Under the pieces are notes generated by a model. The model saw nothing but the letters and a program-made list of their open reading frames with translations, was not told where the DNA came from and did no database searches. A DNA stretch of 64,000 nt from Glycine soja (Eukaryota; Streptophyta; Magnoliopsida; Fabales; Fabaceae), in NCBI RefSeq assembly GCF_004193775.1, contig NC_041003.1, positions 28,707,735-28,771,734 of the forward strand, in the 5' to 3' direction. Within the stretch, counting starts at the first letter, position 1. Every line of letters begins with the position of its first letter. This document shows, piece by piece, positions 55,165-64,000 of this stretch. The position numbers and the translations under genes are program-made.

Positions 55165-58161
55165 ATGGATCGAAGTTGGATGAACAAAAGTCGCAAGAGC
55201 CCTGCATATGAGGAAGGTGTGGAAGAGTTCTTGCAATTTGCTTTCGAAAGAAGTCGACTAGATGGGGACGGAAATTTTTTTTGTCTTTGTATAAATTGTT
55301 TGAACGGGAGACGAAAAATACTGGACGACATACCGGAGCATTTGTTGTGTGATGGGATTAAGAAGAATTATACAACATGGATATGGAATGGTGAATTGAC
55401 AGACATGTAGAGTGGGTCCCAGTTTGAACCATTTGATGTAGAAATGGGAGATTTCTTGCAAACTAATTCAAAGAAGCTTTTGTATCTGGGGTGCAAAAAT
55501 TTCTTGACGATGTTGTCAGCGGTGTTAAGTCTAGTTAATATGAAGGCCAGATATAGGTCGAGTGACAAAAGCTTTAGTTCACTACTTCAAGTAGTGCACG
55601 ATTTGCTTCCAGAGGAAAACACGTTGCCAAAAAGTTATTATCACACCAAGAAGATATTGTGTCCAATGGGTATGGAGTATTAGAAGATTCATGTTTGCCC
55701 TAATGATTGCATATTGTACATACATGAGTTTCAAGAAATGCACAAATGCCCTAGGTGAGGGGTATCATGGTACAAAGTGAAGGATGATGACGAGTGTAGT
55801 AGTGACGAAAACTCAAAGAAGGGACCCCCAACGAAGGTATTGTGGCATCTTCCCATCATTCCAAGGTTTAAGCATCTATTTGCTAATGGAGATTAACGGA
55901 AAAAACCTTACATGGCATGCAAATGGGTGAAACTACGATGGAATACTTCATCATTCGGCTGATTCCACCCAGTGGAAGAAGATTGATTGTTTATATCCGG
56001 TTTTGGCAAAAAGGCAAGAAATCTTAGGCTTAGACTAGCCACTGATGGAATGAATCCATATGGCAGTTTAAGAACTCAACACAATTCGTAGCCAGTTTTG
56101 CTAGTAATTTAGAATTTGCCTCCTTGGTTGTGCATGAAATGAAAATACATGATGTTGTTTATGATGATATCAGGCCCAAGACAGCCAGGAAATGACATTG
56201 ATGTTTATCTTTGTCCCTTGATTGAAGACTTGACAAAGTTGTGGGACAAGTGTTTAATGGGTTTCGAAATGAAATTTTTCATTTGCGTGCAATGCTTTTT
56301 TGTACCATTAATGACTTTCTGACATATGGGAATTTGAGCAGGTACAGTGTTAAGGGCCATCATGCATGCCTTATCTGTGAAGAAGACACAAGCTACATGC
56401 AACTGAGACATGGTAGAAAAATAGTATATACTAGGCATCGACGGTTTCTGAAACCTCATCACCCTTACCAGCGATTGAAAAAAGCATTTAATGGAAGTTA
56501 AGAGCATGAAAGTGCACTGATACCGTTAACTGGTGACCAGGTCTTTCAGCGGGTTCAACACCTGAATAATATATTTGGAAAGATCTAAAAGAAGGAAAAA
56601 AGTAAGACATGCATATGGAAAAAAAGGTCGATTTTGTTTGATCTTCCGTACTGGTCTGATTTAGATGTTAGACATTGTATTGATGTTATGCATGTAGAGA
56701 AAAATGTATATGATAGTGTCATTGGGACGCTCCTTAACATTCAAGGCAAGATGAAAAATGGTTTGAATACTCGTCAAGATTTAGCTGAGATAGGTATACG
56801 AGCACAATTACATCCAAAGTTTGATGGTAAAAAATATACTTGCCTCTAGCTTGTCATACTTTGTCCAGAAAGGAAAAGATGAGTTTTTTTTAGTGTCTGG
56901 GCCGTGTCAAAGTCCCACAAGGATACTCTTCAAATATTAAGAGCCTTGTGCAGTTGAAAGATCTTAAGTTGGTAGGCTTAAAGTCTCACGAATGCAACGT
57001 CTTGATGCAACAATTGTTAGTCGTGGCCATACGAGACATTTTGCCTAACAAAGTCAAGCTTGCTATAACTCGGTTGTGTTTATTCTTCAATGTCATATGT
57101 AGCAAAGTCCTTGATCCTGTCAAGTTAGATGAGCTGGAAAATGAGGTTGCTATTATATTGTGTTAGTTAGAGATGCATTTTCCTTCTGCTTTCTTCGACA
57201 TCATGGTTCACTTAATTGTTCATTTGGTCAAAGAAATCAAATGTTATTGTCCTGTTTATTTGCGGTGGATGTACCCGGTTGAGCGGTACATGAAGATCTT
57301 AAAAGGGTATACCAAGAATCTACACCGTCCGGAAGCATCTATTGTGGAAAGGTACATTGCAAAAGAAGCCATTAAATTTTGTTCATAGTACATTGAAAAA
57401 GCAAAACCTGTTTGGCTTCCCGAGTCTTGGCATGAGGAAGTAGTGGGAGGTAAGGGTTCAAGAGAACTACATGTGAAGTGTAGAAGATTTGCAACAAGCT
57501 CATTTGTATGTATTGAATAACAGTAATGAAGTTTAGCCATACATACTTCGCCACGAAGGTTTAGTGAAGGAAAGTAATCCAAAAATGTCAAAGAATAGGG
57601 TCTTGAAAGAGCATAACAATACTTTCCTAGATTGGTTTAAAGATACAATCTTTGTTGATGATAATGCTTCTGAAATGTTAAGAAAGCTAGTAGATAGGCC
57701 TAAAAGAAATGTTATGACTTGGGAAGGATACGATATAAAAAAGTATTCCTTTTACACAAAAGCACAAGACGAGAAAAGTACAATGCAAAATAGTGGGTAT
57801 ACCCTAAAGGCTAAATCTCAACACTTCGCTAGTGTACATGATGACAATCCCCGTGTAGCTTCCATCCCTTACTTTGGTTTCATTGAAGAGATTTGGGAGC
57901 TTAACTATGTCAAATTTACTGTCTATTTTTTCAAATGTAAGTGGGTTGACAACAATACCGGTGTACGAACTGATGATGTAGTATTTACATTAGTAGATCT
58001 AAAGAAATTCACTTACTAGAATGACCTTTTCATCATGGTAGAACAAGCTAAACATGTATTTTATGTTCAATACCCTTGTGATGAAAGGTGGTTAGTGGTT
58101 CTACACGGGAAAACAATTGGTGTTAATGTTGAAGATGATGATTCATACATTGATACTTATG
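55165..58161 (+). pseudogene. TNP2-like CACTA transposase, interrupted by stops
   Basis: The start MDRSWMNKSRKSPAYEEG through LDDIPEHLLCDG (55165-55410) is the transposase-associated N-terminal domain. The core (Transposase_21) shows FLQTNSKKLLYLGC, PTKVLWHLPIIPRF, SGPRQPGNDIDVYLCPLIED (about 56170) and DVRHCIDVMHVEKNVYDSVI (56660). A DUF4218-type domain follows (FFDIMVHLIVHLVKEIKCY... RWMYPVERYMKILKGY, 57190-57310). The C-terminal DUF4216-type part has KCKWVDNNTGVRTDDVVFTL (57935) and ends at the stop near 58161. TNP2 cuts and joins the element ends in the nucleus. At least ten in-frame stops or shifts, clustered at 55410-56630, make it non-functional. Confidence 0.9.
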
Positions 58162-58375
58162 TTAGTCCTTTGTCCACATAAATGTCACCAAACATCATCG
58201 AAGAAGAAGAAGCTGACGACATTCATGCTAATCGTAATGATCACGATGAAGGAGAATTAATTAACATCCTCCAATATATTTTTTTATTATGTACTTCATT
58301 TCAGTCCATTCAACTACATAAGTTATTGAGTTTTGTGATAATGTTGAAAATTAATGTTTTTTTCTTTACATGCAA

Positions 58376-60081
58376 ATGGCTACACCACCCAGCTCTCCTC
58401 CTCCTCCTCCTCTTCTTACTGGTGTAGCATCACATTCATCGTCTACCTTGAAGCAGACAAGAAAAGCCACACGCTTAAGATCATTGGTGACTAGACCAGT
58501 TGGGGCAAAGAGACCGTTGGTCTATGTGGATCCTGCGACCAGGAAAGCTGACGGTCCTCACAGAAAGAGGTTAAGAACATATTTGGCGATCGCTACTGGT
58601 GATAAGGTGGATGTTACATAGGAGAAATGGAAACAAGTTCCTCCTGCTCCAAAGGATTTAATATGGGAGGATATTTAGTTTATTTAGTTAAATGTTGCAT
58701 TTTGTTGATTAACAATAAAATTGTAATTTAGTGACAATAAAATGTAATTTTTCATTTGTCGGGCTAAATTTGATATCCCTGAAGCATTTGATCTGAGGAC
58801 AAAAAAGAAAATACTTCATACTGTGGGGGAGTGGTGGAGACAGTTTAAGTCTGATTTGATGTCAAAATGGGCACTTGCAGCCGACAAGAATAGTGTTGAT
58901 GACACTGTATGTGAAAAGTACGACATTAGTAAGGAGAAGTGGGCCCAATTTTGTCAGAGCCGCAGAGACCCTTCGTGGGAGGTAACTTTGTGATTTTCAT
59001 TGTTTTAAAATTTAAATTTACTTATTATTGTCAGTAATGATAACTTTAGATAATCTTTAATTTTTACAGGATGTGCGAAAAAAGGCATAGGTCATCCAGA
59101 AACAAAATAGTGCCCCTCACGTGTTGTCTTGTGGGGGTTATGAATTTCTAGAAAATAAGTTGATGGAGGAGAAGAAAAAGAAACACTGGAGGAAACTACT
59201 AAATCTGGAAACACTGACACTATCATTGATCCTCCATCTCCCATCAGACGACACATGAAGTGGAAGATGGTCTGCACTAAGAAAACTAGGCAAATGACTT
59301 CTGAGGAAGCTAAGGAAATTGCTGACAAGATTGTAAGTCACTTTCAATTTCGAATTGCAATTATTTATGTTTATTGTTTGATTGATTAAACGAATAAAAG
59401 TGTTCATTATAGGATTCTTGGAGGAGCAAGCCACACAAGGTTCCTTTTTCGCCCATGGACGTCAGGATGTACTGACTACTGCCATTGGGCGACTAGAACA
59501 CCCTAGTCGTATGCGTGCTGCTGGAGTCAGTGTCACAATCAAACGATACTTTGGATCGGCTCCAAGGACCTCCTGCACGTCTTCATCCATGGCTCCCGAA
59601 GACCTGGAGCAGCTAACGCAAAAGATCAGGGACAAACTGGAGGAGTCGATCACAGAAAAGTGTCTCAATAACTAATGATGTCCTTCAGCCAGATATAGTC
59701 CTAGTTTCAATCGCAGATGCAATCACAGGGACTTGCATTTCCTCTTGAGCCTGAGGTTGATCCTTCAGCTGCTCATATCAACACAAAGGAGAGTTGTGTT
59801 GATCCTTAGGGAATGATCCAGACACAGGTGACTCAGAGAAATATGGGTTGTACATCGAAGAAAATCCTCCCCACCTGGTTGCCCTAGGAAGACTTTATGA
59901 GGGGTCGACAACCGTTCACAACATCCCTTTGAGCTATGATCAAGTCAAGGTTGGTGTTGAGGAATTTAGAGATGCAGATGCTCACATTCCTTTACCCACT
60001 AAAGAGGTTCAGTTAGTGGGGCAGGCACTTAACACCTTCATTGCTTGGCTGACACATCTTGTCAAGCATTTATCAGAATAG
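58376..60081 (+). pseudogene. TNPA-like / Ptta-En-Spm plant transposase protein, first part
   Basis: Exon 1 (58376-58621) is MATPPSSPPPPPLLTG, then RPLVYVDPATRKADGPHRKR. Exon 2 (about 58760-58982) has EAFDLRTKKKILHTVGEWWR, the plant Ptta/En/Spm transposase signature. It ends at the donor-like AG/GTAACT near 58980, and the next exon begins after TTTTTACAG at 59069 (DVRKKA then a stop). Later exons read GSFFAHGRQDVLTTAIGRLE (59430) and APEDLEQLTQKIRDKLEESI (59590), a coiled-coil-like helix. LVALGRLYEGSTTVHNIPLS (59880-59945) closes this part. TNPA-type proteins bind subterminal repeats. Several stops and frame changes make it inactive. Confidence 0.8.
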
Positions 60082-60171
60082 GTATTTCACTGTCATTAAA
60101 TGCTTTTTTTTCCATTCAAGTGTTCACTGTAATTAAATTATTTTAATTAACTGTGTTGAATAAACAGGGAT

Positions 60172-61348
60172 GAAACCTGCAGATAGGCCATATCATGATG
60201 TCGATGATCCCCTATATCTGATGACATTGACCATCCCACAGCTTTTTCTGAAGTCGTTGCTGGTTATGTTGGATGCTACCGTGTTTGGGGTGTTTAATGA
60301 CAACTTCCCCTTGTACATAAAGCATGAAGATCTATCTGAAATTGCACATGGTGGTCAATGTCTCAGCATCTCTGTTATACAGTTGTGGATTCTGTAAGTC
60401 AGTTTACATTATTGTTTATTACCTAACTTATTGTTTTAAATTCATACATAATTTACTTTATTTTAACAACAATAGGCATATGACTAAGACAAATATGCGA
60501 GCGGGGAATGCCGATGTGTATGGATTCCTCAAGCCACAGTCCATACAGAGATCTGGACAATCACAATTTGAATCAGAAAGTTATATTAAGAACTGAATGC
60601 AAAATTCAAAGAGGGATGTGTACATAGGAGCCGACTTGAATGGGTAAGTTAAACTGAACAAATGAATTTAAATAATGTATAATAGTATAATAACTTATAT
60701 TGTTCTCCACTGGAGTTTACATTGGCAAATGGTCGTCATTTTGCCAAAGGAAAATGTTGTCATCTGGTTTTGTTTGTTGCATAATAGGCTAGACAACTAC
60801 CTCAAAGGAATAATTAACAGGTCAGTTCTATTTTTCAATACATTTGCATTAGCATTAGTCGGGAACATCAATATTTTAATTGCACATTACGCATCCATGT
60901 TTGTATTGAACAGTGCTTTGAAAGGACTTGACAATACTCCACAAAGTAAGTCCAAGGCTGCTGCTAGGTGCATTGTTGTTAAAGTAAGTCATTTAAACTA
61001 TGCTTCTAGTTATATTTTAATACTATGTAGACTAATTTGTACTTAACATTGAATATCAAAATTTCATAATGTAAAGTGTAATAGACAAAAAGGAAGCACT
61101 GAGTGTGGACTCGATGTCAACTATAATCTTAGGAATTTTCAAGAATAATTAGCAAACAATAATTATTTAATTCAAATATATTTCATTTTGCTATGATTGG
61201 TATTATATATTATTAACTTATGTTTTATTATATCATGCAGTATTTCAATGATGCTAGTCCATTGGAACTAGAGAGATTGAAGACGCTTCATATCCAGTGG
61301 GCAACCTATTATTTGAAAGTTAAAAATGAAATAATTAGTACTGTTTAA
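60172..61348 (+). pseudogene. Ulp1-like (C48) cysteine protease module of the CACTA element
   Basis: Exons read MKPADRPYHDVDDPLYLMT (60172), NMRAGNADVYGFLKPQSIQ (60495), HWQMVVILPKENVVIWFCLL (60717), LKGLDNTPQSKSKAAARCIV (60915), QKGSTECGLDV (61088) and YFNDASPLELERLKTLHIQW (61240). The H-W with following hydrophobic strand, and the Q-K-G-x-x-E-C-G segment, match the catalytic His and the Cys of Ulp1/SENP proteases. These cleave SUMO-like modifiers from proteins in the nucleus. Intron-like gaps with GTAAGT donors occur (60391, 60983). After ECG the expected YYVMHWM-type residues are replaced by a shifted reading, so the domain is damaged. It follows the TNPA-like exons on the same strand and may be the C-terminal part of that protein. 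Confidence 0.75.
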
Positions 61349-61574
61349 GTAATTTTGGAATTGTAGTTTAACTAACTTACATTTTTTACAATTTAATTCG
61401 TGTTATATGCACATTAAATATTATTTTAATTCATAGTAAATATTTAATTTTTTTATGGAATTTCTACAAAACTTTGTCTGAAAACAGACTGAAAATTATC
61501 TTTGTTGTGGTTCTGCTTTTAAATTTATAGGTTAATTTGGGGTTATCAAAAAAACAAACAGCACATTAAAAAAA

Positions 61575-61980
61575 ATCCAAAATACAACATCGGTTCTTAG
61601 TAAAAACCGATGTTGTATGTATATATTAGCATCGGTTTTTATTAAGCTTCACTCACAACATTGATTTTTATAAAATCGATGTTGTTGTTGAACATACAAT
61701 ATTAGTTATCACAAAACAATATTAGTTTTCTTTAAAAACCGATGTTGTTGGCTGACTGCCAACATCGATTTTTGAAAAAACCGATGTTAATATGAAGATA
61801 TATGACTTTTTTATATTTCTTACTATATAACATCGGTTTTTTATAAAAACCAATGTTGTCATTTTTATGTTAACATCGGTTTTGGAAAATTGATGTTAAA
61901 GGTATTACTTTCAATGTCGGTACTTTCAACATCGGTTAATAACCGATGTTGAAAATCCTTAATAATCGATGTTAAAACCT
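61575..61980. repeat. Right subterminal repeats of the large CACTA element
   Basis: About ten AACATCGGTTTTT / AAAAACCGATGTTG units in alternating orientation up to the TAGTAGTG end. Confidence 0.92.
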
Positions 61981-61994
61981 ATTTTCTAGTAGTG

Positions 61995-62908
61995 TTTATT
62001 TGTAAAAGAGTTTTATAAATAAGGGGTCTTATGTAGAGATTAGTACGTTAGATTTAAATTTTAGTTTTTCTCTTAAAAGTGTGTTTTCTCTAGGAGTGTT
62101 CTCTCGTGAGTGTAAGCTGAATTATTTTCTTTCCTTTTGTAAAAATGTTGTTGCTATAATAAAGTGGTATTCTATTGAAGTTTGAATCAAATCTTTTGAT
62201 GTTTCCATCAAGCCTTTTGATGTTCAAGATTTCTTATGCTATCTTCCTTCTTGCATTGGTTTATTTCTTGCTTTAGTTTAATTCTTGGCTTAATCTTTAT
62301 AGTTGAACTGAACTTGTTTTATAGTAACTTAAGAAGAAGAAAAAGAAGAAGAAGAAGAAAAAGAAGAATATGTAATTAAAAAACCAATGTGTGTGTGTGT
62401 ATGTATATATACTAACAATTGAAATAATATAATTGATTATGTAAATGGTAAGAAGAAGAATATGTAATTAAATAAAATTATGTATGTTTGTATGGATGTT
62501 GAAGGTCTCTTTGAGTATTTCTCTCTCATGAAATAAAGAAGAAAGTAGGGATAAAAAAGACTCTTTCTTCTTAACATTGAGGAACCCCCTCATCTACCCA
62601 CCATTTGTGAAGAGAGAAATGAGTAAAATGAGTCCCATATTCTTCTAGGTGACAAAAATAACATACGACAAAACAAACATTAGTAAATGAACTAGTATGC
62701 AACTTATCATGCTACCCCAAATTTAGGTGCAAAAGAACATGTTGGTGGCTAAAAGGTATATAAACGTGGCACCTCATTCAAGCATGTTAATTAAGTTTTT
62801 TTCTGTCATCTATATAAGAGAAAATGGGCCACAAAAACTAAAGGAAAATGGGAGTTTCTATTGGTCCCATTGTAATTGGTTTTTGCCCCTACTAAGGGGT
62901 TGATAACT
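61995..62908. other. Spacer between two CACTA elements, no gene seen
   Basis: Unique AT-rich DNA. Contains a GAA microsatellite (62331-62370) and a short TG/TA run (62390-62410). AGAAGAATATGTAATTAAA occurs twice (near 62362 and 62452), a small direct repeat. Confidence 0.6.
62331..62370. repeat. (GAA)n-rich purine tract
   Basis: AAGAAGAAGAAAAAGAAGAAG-type run, slightly interrupted. Confidence 0.95.
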
Positions 62909-62929
62909 CACTACTACAATTTTTAGATT

Positions 62930-63240
62930 TAACATCGCACGATTAACATCGGTTATTCACAAAACCGATGTTAACAAAAGCGCGGTGGCATTTTTGTAAA
63001 TAAGTAGACATAGTTAACATTGGTTTCGAAAAAACCGATGTTGGTGTGTTGTTGTTAACCGATGTTAATATCGAGTAGTTAACATCGGTTTTGGAAAAAC
63101 CGATGTTGGTGTGTCGTTGTTAACATCGGTTTGGGAAAAACCGATGTTATGGAGTTGATTTTAACATCGGTTTTAAGAAAAACGATGTTACCTAGTTGAT
63201 GTTAACATCGGTTATTTTTAAAAAACCGATGTTGTCATTA
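62930..63240. repeat. Subterminal hairpin repeats of the second CACTA element
   Basis: Units of the form TTAACATCGGTTTTGG AAAAACCGATGTT, about 38-45 bases apart, each able to form an 11-12 bp stem. Confidence 0.93.
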
Positions 63241-63286
63241 TATATTAAAAATCTGAAATTGCACAACCCGCACACTCGAACCCTAT

Positions 63287-63765
63287 CGTTCTTCTTCTTT
63301 CTCCTTCTGCCTGAGTTCGTCTTTGTCGCAAATTGGCCTGCACTTCCGTCACTGCAACCACATTGTGGAGTTTGTGCTTGTGGAGTTCATCTCTGCCACT
63401 TATCGATTGAGGTACGTCATTTCGTTTTAACATTAGGCGTTCCTCGTTTTAACATTTGCTCGCTTTCGTAGGTCGAAGAAATCTAGGAAAGGAAAAAGTC
63501 TCGGAAAGGGTGGGAATCGATTTTGGAAGTGCATTGTGGTTTGCCTTAAGACTCCCAGGGCGTTCTTCTTCTTTCTCCTTCTGCCCTAAGTTCATCTTTG
63601 TCGCAAACTGGGTTGCGTTTCCGTGACTGCAACCACATTGTGGAGTTGGTCTTTGTGGAGTTCGTGTCTGCCACTTATCGATTGAGGTACGTCCTTTCGT
63701 TTTAACATTAGGGTGGGAAGCGATTTTGGAAGTCCATTGTTGTTGGCTTTAAGACTCCCAGGGAA
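63287..63765 (+). repeat. Tandem duplication (period 274) in the CACTA leader
   Basis: CGTTCTTCTTCTTTCTCC starts at 63287 and again at 63561, and both units end GACTCCCAGGG. The second unit lacks about 70 bases containing CTCGTTTTAACATTTGCTCG. Each unit includes ATTGAGGTACGTC, a possible splice donor. Confidence 0.9.
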
Positions 63766-64000
63766 GCCATTGAAGGTATGTCTCTATTGTCATGTTTCGA
63801 AAGCAATTGCTTAACTTTGTATATATGATGTCTACTTTGCTGCTCTGGTGATTTGTTCGTCTTCTTTAGTCGCTGTCAAGGTTCGTTGTTGCTTGTGTTC
63901 TGTGTGCTTCTAAGTGATCAGTTCTGATTAGGAAATGATCTCCGCCACTGACGACAATTGACAATCTGTGAGTATATGCATCTGTATTTGTGCTTCTTAT

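Larger units (their letters stand above)
51001..61994 (+). mobile_element. Large CACTA element (about 11 kb), decayed autonomous type, with captured host DNA
   Basis: The left end CTCTACTACAAAATG (one base from the CACTA terminus) and the right end TTTTCTAGTAGTG face each other. TTT flanks both (50998-51000 and 61995-61997), consistent with a 3-bp duplication though low in complexity. AACATCGGTTTT subterminal repeats crowd both ends. Inside are TNP2-like and TNPA-like genes, a Ulp1-like module, a receptor-kinase fragment on the minus strand and a copia RT scrap. The coding genes carry several stops, so the copy is probably no longer self-sufficient. A second copy of the family starts at 62909. 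Confidence 0.88.
62909..64000 (+). mobile_element. Start of a second CACTA element of the same family, cut by the right window edge
   Basis: Begins CACTACTACAATTTTTAG and shares the TTTAACATCGC start and AACATCGGTTTT subterminal repeats with the element at 51001. Eight or so repeat units (62930-63240) are nearly perfect inverted pairs. A C/T-rich leader with an internal duplication follows. The transposase would lie beyond the window. The repeats are cleaner than in the first copy, so this copy is probably younger. Confidence 0.88.

Noticed and set aside
59092..59434. Minus-strand Ser/Phe-rich ORFs near 59.1-59.4 kb
   Set aside because: Antisense of TNPA-like exons that have recognisable residues on the plus strand.

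Overview
The window looks like repeat-rich, gene-poor plant DNA, most likely from a legume close to soybean (Glycine). The evidence is the plant-only element lineages (Ty1/copia; Athila/Tat-like Ty3/gypsy with tRNA-Asp-type and tRNA-Arg-type primer sites; CACTA elements with TNP2-type transposase), the AT-rich background and the legume-like repeat motifs. The genus is an inference. I found no intact host gene. Almost every long reading frame belongs to a transposon, an old pararetrovirus-like copy, or a host gene fragment carried by a transposon.

Layout: 1-3420 is the 5' part of a minus-strand copia element, running off the left edge. 3421-7744 holds decayed ORFs: a minus-strand gene with a viroplasmin/RNase H1-N-like domain, and a plus-strand Mutator-like N-terminus. 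7745-9426 is a solo LTR with a perfect target duplication and an array of stem-loops in its transcribed part. 13922-15225 is a complete miniature retrotransposon (TRIM). 16718-20988 is a complete CACTA element carrying pieces of a solanesyl-diphosphate-synthase-like gene and a TPR-like gene. 21704-42009 is a nest of non-autonomous gypsy elements (gag and protease but no RT or integrase). It is interrupted by a solo LTR (23804-25260) and by a recombinant element (28775-33055) whose two ends lie in different host elements. 42010-46750 is the 3' part of plus-strand gypsy material, with a nested solo LTR (42943-43850) and a Tat/Ogre-like LTR (45499-46662). 46755-50650 is a decayed Caulimoviridae-like insertion. 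51001-61994 is an 11-kb CACTA element with decayed TNP2-like and TNPA-like genes, a Ulp1-like protease module, a captured receptor-kinase fragment and a copia RT scrap. 62909-64000 is the start of a second CACTA of the same family, cut by the right edge.

Terminal dinucleotides and target duplications could be read by eye for five insertions (AACAA, GTGAG, TTA, TAAGC, GAAAT), with a weaker TTT pair for the large CACTA. These fix the boundaries. The most unexpected signal is in the 7745-9426 / 31572-33055 LTR family. A run of hairpins shares the seven-base loop GGGTACA but has different, fully paired stems. One stem shows a compensatory T-A to A-T change between the two copies. This suggests selection for RNA (or DNA) structure in the element's leader.
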